This document shows positions 1-12,159 of a DNA stretch of 64,000 bases, piece after piece; position 1 is the stretch's first letter; the number at the start of each line of letters is the position of its first letter. The notes beneath the pieces are model-generated. The model worked only from the letters and a program-made list of their open reading frames with translations. It was not told the origin of the DNA and ran no database searches. Source of the DNA: Perognathus longimembris pacificus (lineage: Eukaryota; Chordata; Mammalia; Rodentia; Heteromyidae). Position numbers and translations under genes: made by a program. Location of the stretch: positions 110,205,885 through 110,269,884 of the forward strand of contig NC_063163.1 of assembly GCF_023159225.1 (NCBI RefSeq), in the 5' to 3' direction.

Positions 1-279
1 TGGTCTATTGCTTCTCTAATGAGCTTGTCAGGACCTGGAGGACTCCAGTGAAATGTATTTGTGGATAAGGTTGTGCTCATTGTGTCACAGGAATTGGGGT
101 TTGGAACTTCTACACATCTACTCTAGGGACACAATTCAATCCATAGCAGAGCTTTTTGTAAGGGTTTTGTCCAAGAAGAAATGGGAGCATTTACACAAAT
201 TAGTGGCGGAAAGAAGAGGTGCAAAAATTTCTAGGCCAAACTACCATTTGACTAGATAGATGGACAAGTTTCTTTCCTC

Positions 280-280
<1 letters not shown>
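1..280. other. single-copy sequence, nothing recognised
   Basis: AT-moderate sequence with no long reading frame, SINE or L1 similarity that I can see. It ends at a tetranucleotide microsatellite. Confidence 0.4.

Positions 281-346
<66 letters not shown>
281..346. repeat. (TTTC)n microsatellite
   Basis: About 16 near-perfect TTTC units. This is a homopyrimidine tract on the plus strand with no SINE recognisable beside it. Confidence 0.95.
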
Positions 347-347
<1 letters not shown>

Positions 348-743
348 TTACCTATAAAATTGAAATTTAATTTTTCTTAAAGTAATACATGTACATATTA
401 TCCCAATAGTTCTACAATGTTACAATTGAAAGCTGCAGTTTTCTGTCCCCTCCAAAAGATCCTGGATTCTCACTGTCCCCCCCCCCAAAAAAAAGACCCC
501 TTCTGACAACCTGAGCTGTTCTTTCTGGGTTTACTCATCTCCATACCATGTGCTCATATTATTTCTTGTTTTTTTTCACCCTCCAATTTCAGATATTTTC
601 TCTAGATTTCCTAATATAGAGATGAGGAATTTGCCCCTTACCACCTGCTATGCTTACAATGTCTAGTAATATCAAAAGTTTAGTATTGTGACTATACAAT
701 GTTTGCTGAGACCATAGTAGATTATCATGTTTTCATATATATG

Positions 744-747
<4 letters not shown>
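347..747. other. single-copy sequence with a short C9A8 tract
   Basis: No gene or interspersed repeat recognised. A C-run followed by an A-run lies near 478-494. Confidence 0.4.

Positions 748-779
<32 letters not shown>
748..779. repeat. (CA)n microsatellite
   Basis: About 16 CA units flanked on both sides by short AT-alternating sequence. Confidence 0.95.
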
Positions 780-787
<8 letters not shown>

Positions 788-1210
788 GTTTCTAGGACTA
801 GTAATTTTATCTGGTGGTTTGTGTGCTTAGTTTCCCATGTACACACCCATGTTCAAATTCTCTAATATGCTCCTCAATTTTCTCTCAACACAGGCAAGCC
901 ACCAAGTGTTCTGTCTCGTCAGGTTTTATTGGATGCAGTCAGTGCTCAGCTATGCAGGTGTTTACTTATTCCAGCTTAGTAAGGTGCCTCATTCATTCCC
1001 ACACTAAGATCTTCCGGAGCTGGCTCGGCCTTTGCATGGAAAGGCTCTGTTTTCTAAAGGGGAAGTTCGTTCTTCCAGTTATGAGGAGTAATGAAGGGAC
1101 GCTTCAGGGTCTAATGCTCTTTAAAGATGTCTCCCATCCAAGTCAGAACAACCTAGTTAACGAGGTACTGATGCATTCCAGGTCTGGATCACTTGAAGTT
1201 CTGAGGTACA
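780..1210. other. single-copy block, somewhat GC-richer
   Basis: A plus-strand reading frame of 142 codons crosses 814-1242, but its product resembles nothing I know and it runs into an antisense SINE. A pyrimidine-rich stretch ending in CACAG near 885-893 looks like a splice acceptor but could be chance. I do not call a gene. Confidence 0.35.
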
Positions 1211-1573
1211 ATTCTTTTTTTTCTCCTAGTACTGAGGTTTGAACTCAGGGCCTCGCATTTGCTAGGAGGTCCTCTACCACTTGAGCTGTGCCCTGAGGAC
1301 TCTACCTTTTGTTTTGTTTTGTTTTGCTTTAGTTCATTTTTGGATAGGGATGGTGATGGTAGTGTTTGTTTGTTTTTTTCTGTTTGTTTGTTGGGGGAGG
1401 GGGGTTGGGGCCAGCCTCAGACCACAGTCTCCCTCAAAGCCAGGATTCCGGGGGCATAGTGTTCAGCTTGTTGCCTAGGTGGGAAGGGTTCACTAACGTT
1501 TTGCCTGTCCCAGCCTTGGGCTGTGATCTTCTGAGCACTGAGGTTCCCAAGCGTGGGCCACTACGCCTGGTCC
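1211..1573 (-). repeat. old composite antisense SINE sequence (tRNA-like head, 7SL/B1-like part)
   Basis: On the minus strand, 1227-1291 resembles a tRNA/ID-type SINE head, including the ACCACTTGAGC-type A-box complement and a GTTTGAACTC-type B-box complement. 1505-1571 resembles a diverged 7SL/B1 unit ending in the complement of CCAGGCGTAGTGGC. T- and G-rich sequence lies between them. It is probably more than one old insertion. Confidence 0.55.
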
Positions 1574-1614
1574 ACCAACACCCTTCAGGGCTGTCCTCTC
1601 TTCAGGCAATTGAA

Positions 1615-1830
1615 ACCAAACTGGCAACTTAGGAAAAGCACAAAGCCGTAAATGGCTCTCTCTGGCAAGGGCGACGGCGAGTTCTCCACCATGCTGCCGG
1701 TGGCTTCGGACTGGAGAAGCCTGCGGAGAAGGCACACCATAGGAGCCATCAGGGATCTCTTCCTCCTTCCCCATTGTCCCACGATCACCTCATCGCGGGG
1801 GCCACTGAGGAGCTGGAGCAGCACTGCTGA
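1615..1830 (-). pseudogene. PIGP: fragment resembling the 5' end of PIGP
   Basis: Read on the minus strand from an ATG at 1692, the frame gives [17 protein letters not shown] and continues with a hydrophobic stretch to about 1615. From memory this is almost identical to the N-terminus of PIGP, a small ER-membrane subunit of the GPI-N-acetylglucosaminyltransferase that starts GPI-anchor synthesis. PIGP is about 134-158 residues long. Only about 26 codons are present here, and the rest of the protein is not found in the next 1.6 kb. The GC-rich sequence at 1693-1830 could be the 5' untranslated part. No poly(A) tail is visible. The most likely reading is a partial gene copy. Loss of the 3' rather than the 5' part is unusual for a retrocopy, so a real exon with a weak GTTTCA donor at the break cannot be excluded. 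No TTC3-like neighbour, which would mark the true locus, was seen. Confidence 0.6.
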
Positions 1831-1989
1831 CAAGTTTCTTTTCTATCATATTTCCCACCTCACAATGCAACCACAATAATGGCTTTCCATTCTGCACAAG
1901 GTGCAAAGAGATGTTATAGAGAGGACTTTGGGAGGCCTGGACTATGTGAAGAACAGATCTCTGGGCATTGTAGGGAGGGATGGAAAGCA
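1831..1989. other. single-copy sequence
   Basis: Flank of the PIGP-like fragment. Nothing is recognised in it. Confidence 0.35.
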
Positions 1990-2130
1990 GGCAAGCTGCT
2001 ATCAAGTCACTGTAAGACTTGGGTCAACAAAGCCAGTTTCTCTAAGCATCCGTTTCCTTATCTGTTAGGGAATGGTAGCAATAAGTACCTTTCCCAAGTA
2101 AAGATTACTTGGAAAAATAATACCACCTGC
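1990..2130 (+). repeat. MIR fragment
   Basis: Contains the conserved MIR-like core order: GACTTGGG, then a segment like TTTCCTTATCTGTTAGGGAATGG, then ATAAGTACCT. Diverged, as expected for this old family. Confidence 0.55.
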
Positions 2131-2893
2131 TTATAATAGGACAACAAGGGTAGCATTAAAAATGCGATATATCCGTATTTTTCTAGGTCCCTTACAGGAA
2201 CATAGAATTCACAGTCTTAAATAAACATCTATGTACGTGTGTATGTTACAGTTCATTAAAATAGCATTTTAACTGTAGTTTAAGAGCAATGGTTTTAAAG
2301 TGATGTTGAAATGTAATTGTGGCTATTAGAATTTGTAGGATCATAATTTGTACCAGGTAATCAGTGTTTTAAAATGCTATTTCAATCGTTATTTATGGAT
2401 TCAGCAAGTGAGATAAACAACTTAAATTTTTTTTTTTACTTTAGTAATCCTTAAATTGGCAGTAGCAAACAAAAGCAATTTAGCATGGAGCAAACATTCT
2501 CTTTAGGGATTACATGAGTTTCTTCCTCCTTGTAATTTTGAGAACCAGTGTTATGATTCTTTTCTTCCAATTTTCACTTTCCAGAGCTGCATCCTAAGAA
2601 TGACAAGTACCATTTTACTGTGGTCTTTATTCTGTCAAATAAGAAAGACAAGCTTTGCAAAGTTCCTTCAAAATAAATTGTTTCCAGAAGGGGAAAAAAA
2701 AGAAGGGACTTTTAAAAATCATAAATGATTTTCCCCATACTGGAAACTAATTTAACCTAAAGCATAAAATACATTCATTTGTAATATTTTAGGATAGTAT
2801 TTATTAGGTAAGATATATTCTGATAATATTTTTGGCCTGAGGATAAATTAAATTTGTGAGGAGAGGAATATGTTATTGCATATAAATAATGAA

Positions 2894-2928
<35 letters not shown>

Positions 2929-4224
2929 AGGATACAGAGAAGAATTTTTGGAGGCAGAAAATAAACTACCAATTCTGTCTGAACACATTAAGTTGTCATT
3001 GGTATTCTCTGAAGCCCAAATTGCTTTGAGCTGAAAATCGCACTTGCCTTTCCCACAGTGATGTGTTCTACCAATTTTCTTCTTGTTTTTGCCATGTTTT
3101 TGCTTGGACTTCAGAGATGCTCATAATTCGAAGGAAAAAAGAAAACAATTTTCTCTTAGGAAAAATTACTTCCACTTGCATGCCAAATATTTTTCATCCC
3201 TGATTAAATATGCACTATTCCTGATTCCCTTTTTACACAATAAATTGTTCTTTGATTGGTTGATTTGAGGATTCAGAAAATATTTTTTCCCTACCAGAAA
3301 TAAATCTTTGGTTTCTCCTTTGCTGAAAAAGATTTAACATGCTGATACATGTATTCGCTGAGTGATGGTCAAATTAAGGAAATTAACACATCCCCCCCCC
3401 CAAAAAAAAGAGAGAGATTTATGCGTGAGACCTGGTTGCATTTACAAATGGAACGCACGCATCTCCTTTGTGCCTAAGGAAATGTTTTCTGTGTCTTTGG
3501 GGTTCAGTGGTAGTTGGTCCTGGCTGAGTCCCTTACTCTAAACTTCCACTTCAAGGCCAAGAGTCTGTACGCTCCACAAAAGCAGAAAGCTGCCTGTCTT
3601 TCTATCTGCTTCATCTAAAGTATAGCCTCAAAACGCATATATGGTAGATTACATTTGTTGTTGTTGTTGATGTTGTTAAATTAGGGAAAAACATTTATTA
3701 TCATGGCTTGACTGCCTTCAAGAACGAATTTTGTAAGGAATTCATTTGTGGGTGTCATTGCAAAACCAATGATCACATTGCTTGGTTGTCTGGACTTGAT
3801 CTTTTCATTCCACATAGATATTGATACACTATTATTCTTTGACATCAATTGAACAATAGGATAGGAGCCAGAAAAAGGATGATGCCAGTATTCAATGTGA
3901 AAAAAAATTTAAAAAAGGAAAACAGGTATGTTATCCCTTGGACTACTGGGAGGCTTTCATTGTCACCTAGATACATAATAGTAGCCTATTTCTCCCATTT
4001 CTCCTTCATGTGTTCATAAAATTCTACATGGAAAACCAGGGTCCCACAGAGGAGTGTGACTTCTTAAGCATCTCTGAAACAAGGCTCTGCTGATGGAATG
4101 CAGAAATACATTTGAGAACATTGACACAGTTCTGTGATGTTTAGCTGCCCAATTTTCCATTTTTTTTCTTTTTTACATAAAGTCTTTTCTAACCTGAGAA
4201 ATATGTATGCAGCATTGCCACAGA
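2131..4224. other. single-copy AT-rich sequence
   Basis: No gene recognised. Contains a (TG)15 tract at 2896-2925, a C10A8 tract near 3391-3408 and a short TTG repeat near 3654-3676. Confidence 0.4.
2896..2925. repeat. (TG)n microsatellite
   Basis: About 15 uninterrupted TG units. Confidence 0.95.
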
Positions 4225-4620
4225 TGGTCTTGCACATCAAACTTATCAAACTTGTTACCTTCTCACTCACTTTTCTCCCACCTTTGAGTTGTACAGTTGG
4301 TTTACAGCATATTGTCTTATAAGTATTGCTATTGCATTGGTTCACCTTTGACCCTTTGTCTCTCCATTTTGATGTTCCCCTTCCCTTCCCTAGTTCCTTT
4401 AAACATATATATGTATATATATATTATATATTATATTATATATCATATATATTATATATTATATATATATATATTACCCAGGGTACCAAAATCAATTACA
4501 GTGACATCAGGGGTAAAACCATGGGGAAGAAAGACAAAAGAAAAAGGCATAATTTCACATAGTAAGTTGAAAATTACATCAACAATGACAAACAACTTAT
4601 TTCTATAACTTGGAGTTTAC
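4225..4620 (-). mobile_element. old 5'-truncated L1 3'-end fragment
   Basis: The plus strand reads as the complement of the L1 3' untranslated region seen in the younger copies here: the order ATCAAACTTGTTACC, GTAAGTATTGCTATTG, CCATTTTGATGTTCCCC, then GTTGAAA, TTTCTATAACTTGGAGTT. The same order recurs at 58551-58795. An AT microsatellite (4404-4475) interrupts it. Confidence 0.65.
4404..4475. repeat. (AT)n low-complexity tract inside the L1 remnant
   Basis: Alternating ATATAT/TATATTA with a few interruptions, lying within L1 3' untranslated sequence. Confidence 0.9.
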
Positions 4621-6082
4621 TTGGGGTGCAGTGGGGAGAAACTGAGATTAGGACATCTGAGACATTTTAGTCTGTGACCATTTGTATTCTTGGAGATGTG
4701 AACCACATTTTTTCATTCCTCAGCAAAGCTCCTTTCAGAGTTTAGAGTTGAAGAACAAAGGAAAATGGCCCAAATGAAAGCAAACATAATAAGTGCAACA
4801 TACTCAGAAAATCCGTCTTTCCATGTGACTTCGTACTTGACCTTTAGATACTTCCAGCAATCAAGCATCCACTACACCAAAAAAAAAAAAAAAAGAAAGA
4901 AAGAATGCTTCATGACAAAATATGAATGTTGTATGGCAATAAATGAATGTTCAATACATCTACCAAGGCAAAGGTAAAAGCATTGTTATTTTTGACAGAT
5001 AAAATTGTATTAGCAGACTTTTAAAAAATATATTTCACATTAAAAATGAAGCAACATATCTTAAAAATTAACCCATTGGAGAATATCATTTATTTATAGC
5101 TCCTTCTAGCTTTCTTACATAAGTTACCAAATTGGAAACATTTTACTGAAGGAAAAGTTATTTTGTTGCCATATAAATGATACTTAACACCAAATTCTAC
5201 CTAGAAACTAGATCATCATTCTATTTTATTTCTCACATCACACTTGTAGATTCAAATTGTTGTTGTTTTAGTTATATCCTTGGAAGGTTTACTCAGAAAC
5301 AACAGTTTAGTAGCATTGTCTTTTTTTGTGGATCTTAAAACATGTGTTTATTTCTGCTTGCTTGTCATAGATATGCTGCAGCATCTTGTTTTCAAATGAG
5401 GTTGATAATTATTTCAACACTGAAGAAATCTTGCAATCTTCTGAATTCTATTGTTGCTACGGAGAAAGATTTTTTCTATACCAGCAAACTTAAATTATTA
5501 CTAAAAGAAACTTCCTTTATTTTCCTATCAGAGATTTAAGCCTTTTCTTCTATGAAAGTCCCGTTGACAAATTCTCTTTAAGATAGCCAACCACTCTGAT
5601 TTGTCCAGGACTTAGAGGAGTGCCTAGGACACAGGACTTGCATTTTTAAAACCAAGAAAATCTTCAACAAAACAGAGGAAAATGTTCACCTTAGCTATTC
5701 CAGTAGAAAAAATGGAATTCCTTATGCATTACCTGTGGCATAATGGATGCTTTGCAAATGTATTTGTTAATGAATATTTTTACAACACAGAAAAGGTCTC
5801 ATCAAATCTTCACCCAAGAGGAAAACAGCCAAGTTTTCAGCGGTAGCTCTCAGAACAGTACTTAGGTCTGCTGCTTTTATTGGGACAGGGTCACTATGTA
5901 GCCTCAAAATGTCATCATGACAAAAAGAGGAAAGACAGGCATCCCAGGGAATGTGTGCATTATTTGGAGAATGAGCTGGCCCTCTCCAAGGATTTATGAT
6001 GAAAGTGGTCACCAGACTTCTAGGGAGCAAGATGAGATTCACCCCCTTTTGCTTTTCTTCAGTTTCCCTAATTTTTGGTGAG
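4621..6082. other. single-copy sequence
   Basis: No gene recognised. An A16 run followed by GAAA units lies at 4879-4906. Short frames near 4765-4977 and 5342-5539 match no family I know. Confidence 0.4.
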
Positions 6083-6110
6083 ATGTGTGTGTGTGCTTGT
6101 ACACGTGTGC
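6083..6110. repeat. impure (TG)n tract at a SINE tail
   Basis: GTGTGTGTG with CA interruptions, next to the 3' (tail) side of the antisense SINE that follows. Confidence 0.7.
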
Positions 6111-6116
6111 ATGTGT

Positions 6117-6285
6117 GGTTATAGGGTTTGAACTCAGAGTTTTACACTTGGAAGACAGAAGCACTTACCACTGAGCCATGAATCTTGTCAACTTTTCTGC
6201 CCAGGATGACCTCAAACTGTGAGCCTCCAATCTTAGCCTCGACAGTAGTTAGGATAATCGGTATGAACCACTGGTGCCTGGGTTT
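6117..6285 (-). repeat. old antisense SINE with tRNA-like and B1-like parts
   Basis: The complement shows GGTTTGAACTCAGAG and CACTGAGCCAT (tRNA-type box B and A complements), followed by CAGGATGACCTCAAACTGTGAG and ATGAACCACTGGTGCCTGG (7SL/B1-type). Confidence 0.6.
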
Positions 6286-7747
6286 GGGTGAACTTTATGG
6301 CTAATGTCAATAGAAACTATTGCACATACATTGTGTTTCTATATAACATAAAGACTTCAAGGATGGTCTATATAAACTTACGTTGAGTTTTCAGGATATG
6401 AACACATCAGAATTGGTTAGGGCAAAGCAAGAAGGTGAGTGAGATCTTACTTGTCCTGTAGCTCATGCTTTCTGTTTTTTGGCAGGGGTGTGTACTATTT
6501 GAAGAGCAATGTTTTAACTTGAGCTCTAGTAGCACACCATAGTCAACATCAGAGGTAAACTTCTGATTGCTCAATGCCTTTCAAATACAGTTTATAGAGG
6601 TTCAAAGGATCTAAAGGGAATGTGAGAAGAGGAAATAAGATCCGATTCCATCTCCCTGTGCTGCTTAATGTTGAGGAGCCTCCTCTCCCAGATAAGCCAT
6701 TATTGTCTCCTTAGAGATAATGGTGTCTAACACCAGTCACTAACAACATTGCCAACTGAAGGGATTTTTCTGATTCTTAAAAGAGAGTCCAATTTATTTT
6801 AATGATTGTCCTTACTTTGATGGGAATGTGATCCCGGAGTGCTCGAAACATTTTTTTAACTATTAAAAGGGAAACATAACATAGTTACATGAAATTCACC
6901 TAACTTGAATTCTGGGATCACGCCGAAAATTCGTGTTTGGGAATCACGATGTCAGTTTTGACAGCTATAGAGGCTGATCCGCCTCAAAGGAGGATTTACT
7001 GGCACAATTTAAAATCTTTTCAAGTCACTTAAACAGACCAAATAAATTTCCTCTTGTTTATCTTTTCTTGAAAATCCTCCTCTGTTTTCATCATTAAAAC
7101 AAAAAACAAAGAAGCTATCTATTAAAAAAAAACCACCAAATGTTAGAAATACCTAACACATGGCAATATGGTGCAGTGTGCATCATGCTATATTCCAGAA
7201 ATAGCCATCGAAATAGCTTCCCATGCCATGAAAAAGGGACGTGGTGCAAAAATCCCTTGGGAGATAGCAAAGGAAAACAGATCTTATTGGAACGAAAATG
7301 GAAATAGTGTTTAATCAAATGCAGAGAGCAAGAGAATAAATTCAATCTATAAAGCATAACAGGGAAGCACCATAAGGCAGGGTTTTAATCCTATTACATG
7401 GAAAGAAGGCACATGCTAAGCTAGAAATTATTGCAATTACCTACACTGGTTATTTACAGGATGGCTGAGAAAAAAGTAATGAAGCCAATTCCTCTCTTAC
7501 TTACATTGGAGGCTTTCTTGGGCCTTTCAGTGCTGTAGGGAATAGTAAAAGAGAGCAGAAGAATCTAGTCCTAAAAACATAGCACAGATATTGAGAGACA
7601 ATGAAATAATCAGAGCAGAAAAGGCAGAGGAGGAGGAAGCTAACATTTTCAGAAATCTTGTTTATGAAACTCCTCTCTATAAGAATTTCTTAAGGCTATC
7701 CATCTGTTTTGTATAACTCCTTTTGCGCTTGTACTCCCTTCACTTAA
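6286..7747. other. single-copy sequence with a CpG-preserved block
   Basis: No gene recognised. Bases 6825-6985 hold an 11-bp inverted repeat and several CpG dinucleotides in an otherwise CpG-poor region (see findings). Confidence 0.4.
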
Positions 7748-7985
7748 ATTTTTTTTTTTTTTACTAATTGCTGTTGTAAAGGGGTACAGAGGGCTTGTGG
7801 TACCTTATATCAGATAAAGAATACATTATTTTTTTTAAAAAGTCACCACTTTCCTCCCTCCTTCCCATTTTTCCATCCTACCCTCACCCACGAGCTCTAT
7901 AGTTCATTTTCAACATAGTGTCTAGTGAGTAACACTGCTGCATTTGTTCACCCTTTGTCCCTCCATTGTTGTGGAAGACTCCCTT
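7748..7985 (-). mobile_element. old 5'-truncated L1 3'-end fragment
   Basis: Starts with a T-run (poly(A) complement). It then follows the older L1 3'-end pattern also present at 35223-35640: GTTGTAAAGGGGTACAGAG, CCTCCCTCCTTCCCATTTTT and TATAGTTCATTTTCAACATA, ending with CACCCTTTGTCCCTCCATT. Confidence 0.7.
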
Positions 7986-10734
7986 CAACTAAAAAAATAA
8001 CATCATTAGTACTCTTTAATATAACATGCATTTCTGTAGATCCAAATTGGGTCAATTTTTCTAATTTGGATACATATATATATACATATGCATATATATG
8101 TGTACACCATAACAATGATTTTATATAATATATTACAATTCAATTATTTGATGTGTTTTGAAATAATTCTCTGCCAAGTGAAAATTATAACACTCCCTTA
8201 GTAAAACACATCTGGGATGGAGAGAAAACAAGTGGGTACTACCAGATAATTATCTTTTCTGTTGCAATTATCACCCCCCACACACACACCCAGGTACTCA
8301 TCTCCTGATCTTAATTCCTTCATTTTCCCTTGTAACTTCAGAACTTTATTTGTTCACTCCTAACTTAATCCCTCAACTGTGGTCTCTGTGCCAGGATGGA
8401 TTGGCCTTCCTTGTATCGATCCACCTTCTTATTCCAATTTATTCCTCTTAAGAGCTTGGCTGTACGAATGATGCTCCCACACATCCTTTCTCTTAGCTTT
8501 TCTGCCACACCCCCTCCCTCCTCTCCATAGCTCAGTCATCATTGTCACTCACTCACTTGTGGGGGAAATCCCTCCCCCAAAGCAAATACTCCTCTCCTAT
8601 GACAAAGATCTCCCAATAAGATCCTTCTGCAGGCTTCCTCCTTACCTAGATGTACTGAGACGTAGAGAGCAAGAAATAGAAACAATTCTTATTTGATTGA
8701 TTGTCCTACTGTAGGCATTATTTCTTCATAGAGGGGCTTGCCTACTGATTTATGAAACTAAATTTATAAAGGGAAGATACTGCTTAAACCAAGCACCACC
8801 ACCCGCCCCCCCCCCCCCCCCGCAAGTCCAGAGACGGAGTGAACATTCAATTCCTTGCTACCAATCCTAAATTTCCTGACTTTCATTTTTTGTGACCACT
8901 GCCTTGTTGGAATGATCAAACCTATAACCTCCTGGTACCCTTTGCTGCCAATTCAATGAGGAAGGTTTACTTTCTAAATGGATACCTTTCTGCCGCCATT
9001 GTCCCAGTTACCAGGCATCTGCCCACTTTCTGCCCCACAGGTACCTCAAATACGGTGGCCAAGAAGACTCCAAAGAACAAGTGAAATATGGTTGGTTTTG
9101 TTGTTTTTCTCTTTTCTACATAGAGAGTTAAGAATAAAGATTTTTTTCACCTCTTTCAATTTGATGGAATATTTTTTTTTGGCTCTCACCTGTCTAAGCC
9201 ATCCCAAGAGACTTCATTACGGTCTGATTTAGCAATAATAGGAATTGAGGAAATTTGAAACTTAAATATAATAACTACCTGTCATGGCTGGTTAAAAAAT
9301 GACAGTGATGCCTCAGTGTAGAGATACTTCCGATTAATCAGAACATCTTCTTCCCTAACTTCAGCAGGTTAACTAAAATCAGACTTCACAGCAATTGTTT
9401 TGCCATAGCTTCCTCTGATCAGGTCTTCACATCTGAACCTCTGAGATTCTGAAGTAGCCATAGGTCAACACATGGTGCTGTAGTCAGACTACTGGGACAT
9501 TTACTGGCTCAAAATACAGCTACAAAAAAAGAGAGGATTTTAGCCAATTAAAAGAGGGTTGTGCAATCATCAAGCACTATCTGATACATAGAAAGAGGAA
9601 AATACACACTTTTAAGTACTGTGATGTCAATGGGAGCCTCATTTTTCAAATAGCAAAATATTGAAATATGTTGTGAATATTCTTCTGAAAGTTTAAAGAC
9701 AGGATTGAATCACTTCATTTAATTTCAGGGTGTAATGCTTTCCTGACCATTTTCTCTGAGCTCCAGAGTACCTCATAATGCTATTCTCTTAAAAAAATTT
9801 AATTTCCCCAAAGAAGGATGAGGAAGGAAGGAGTTGAGCCTGGAGTTGAAGCAGGGTGCGGATTCTGGCTTTAGAAGTGAGCAGAGGTTAGGGAGGAGCG
9901 CCATGGGGAATCTAAACTGAGAGAGTCAATGAGAAGTTAGTAAGATTGTCAGCATATGAAAACGTATTGACTAAACCATTTGTAAAGAGAGACTCACAAA
10001 ACCTGGTCAAAGTTCAGCAAGGTTTGGGTATTTGAAGATTGTGGGACTGAGCATAGGTAGGTTTTGGACAGGGGTGAAGAGCAAAGGGTCACTGCCCTGA
10101 GCGTGTCTGTGGACATCATGTTTGGGTTGAAGAAACATGCAAGTTTTCTTCAAGGCTTGAGAGATACTTAAAGAACAGGTGTCCATTTCCAGCTTCCCAT
10201 GCTATGGTCAGGAAGCACAAATGCCTGGGAAGACACTGGAAGGCGCTGGATGCTGGCAGAATCCCACAGCAAAGGCAGCCTTGGAGAAAATGTCAAGCAG
10301 GGGCCATCTGACCATCATTTCCTGCCATCGTCTTTATTCCCAATCAGCGAGTCACTTGATGGGGAAGGGAAAAGCCGTAAGGTATTTCTCATAGTTTGGG
10401 CTAGTGGGTCTCAAAATGGGATGTAGGAACCCTGGGGATTCCAGAAGCCTATTCAGAGAGCCCATGGGTGAAAACTAGTTCTATTAATACCAGCAGAACG
10501 TTGGCTCTTTTTCCTTTTTTTTCTTCTCTTGAGTGCTCAGTGGAGTTTTCCGATGTGATATAGTAATAGATAGAATAGATAGAATGTAGAAACAGATATG
10601 AGGAACCGACAGTGTCCTATTAAGTCATGTATTATTTGCAAATATGTAAAACCTTTGTCCCCTATTAAACTCTTAAAGCTTATAACAATGTTTATATGTT
10701 CAGCCCTCTCACTCTAAATTAGTCTTGCCTAAAC

Positions 10735-10735
<1 letters not shown>
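7986..10735. other. single-copy sequence
   Basis: No gene or clear SINE recognised. Contains an AT stretch at 8070-8102, a near-pure C run at 8803-8821, and short frames at 8978-9232 and 10179-10426 that match no known family. Confidence 0.4.
8803..8821. repeat. poly-C tract
   Basis: Nineteen bases with a single G interruption. On the minus strand it is a G-run. Confidence 0.9.

Positions 10736-10772
<37 letters not shown>
10736..10772. repeat. (TG)n microsatellite
   Basis: About 18 TG units, uninterrupted. Confidence 0.95.
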
Positions 10773-10774
<2 letters not shown>

Positions 10775-12159
10775 ACTTCTGTCAACGTTATTAGTGTTTT
10801 TCTCAATTCTGTCTCTGTTGACTTAGGGTTTTTTCCCCCCTTTAACTATTTCCCTTCTATTTCATTATTTCTGTCTGTTTTGGCTGATATTTTCCTAACC
10901 TCTCAAGTTGTGTGCTTAGCTTAGTGAATTCCTTTCCAAATCTAAGCTTTCAAATTTCCTTTCATATGGGTTTTGCCATGGCTCAAAAGTTTTAATATTC
11001 CATTTTTATTATCTTTCAGTTCTAAGTATTTTATAACTTTTTTTTAATAATTGTAAAAGAAGGTCTCTTGACCTTTGAGCCATTTAGATCCTTTTTTTGG
11101 CAATTCAAAACTATAAACATTATAAGTATCTCTCTATTTACTAGAGTTTACCTCATTTGGATTTAAGAACAAAGATTGAGATGCGTAATACTAGACCTCT
11201 AAAAGTTTTGAAGAACAGTATTGTCGCAAACTTTTCACCTAATCATTTGTGGATTTTTTTGTTGTTGTTAATGCTTCTACTTCTGAATACATTTAGTTCA
11301 AGAAGCAAAGGCATCAAACTTCTAAGAAATAATTATGTTAAAGCATGTTAAGCATTCTGGGCTGTGCATATAATCATCTCCAGTATCCCATTTTATGTCC
11401 CCCTTCTTTCATCTACCCATTTCACAGTAGCTACCTTTTTGCCCAAAAGAGCTAGAGAATATTCGGGTGCCATTTTGGTGTGACAACATGTGTATAGTTT
11501 CTGTGAGACAACTTAGCATCCGATTTCCATTCAGCTTCTTCAGGATGGGTATTCCTGTCTGTGGATCATCACTTTAAAAAAATACATTTCCTTGAGATTC
11601 TTTTTGTTTTCCCTATCCTCATTTCAGCCTCTACCCTCTATATCCTGTAATCTTCATACTAACTCTTAAAGGTATACCTTTCTCAACCCCAGGATTCCCT
11701 CTAAATCTAAGTTATAAACCTCTTCAGAGACCTCTTTCTAATAAAGAGAAGAGGTCTTGAGGTCTGGCAACTAGAAGACTTGTTTTTCTCTTTCTGGTCT
11801 GTTCTTGCTCAACTGCTCCCAATGACTGCTCCTTATTGTTCCTGAGAGAGTTGATTACATCAGCTTCCTCCATTTCTCTACCTCCTTGTCCTTTTTCAAC
11901 CCGTTGTATTAACCACTTCTCATGTGTTCCTGCAAACATAGAGGACATGGTGGCAACGATGACCTGAGCATCCCATGTTGTTCACAAGTGACTAAAGTAT
12001 AGTCCTATCCCAAGTTTTCACATCTCTCCTCGGAGTCTGAGTTAAAAATCAACCCTCTTCTGCCAACTCATAAGGAGTTCTTATGCAGTTTATTTCAAAC
12101 ATGTTTTGTTTCTATACATTTCTCTGAATCAAATCAATTCTCCACAAGACATGCTGGAT
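10773..12159. other. single-copy sequence
   Basis: No gene recognised. The minus-strand frame at 11724-11948 is uninterrupted for 74 codons but matches nothing I know. Confidence 0.4.

Noticed and set aside
281..346. CRISPR-like or satellite array
   Set aside because: A simple tetranucleotide microsatellite. No spacer-repeat structure exists anywhere in the window.
814..1242. 142-codon plus-strand frame
   Set aside because: It ends inside an antisense SINE, has no recognisable domain, and the upstream acceptor-like sequence is not matched by a donor that I can support.
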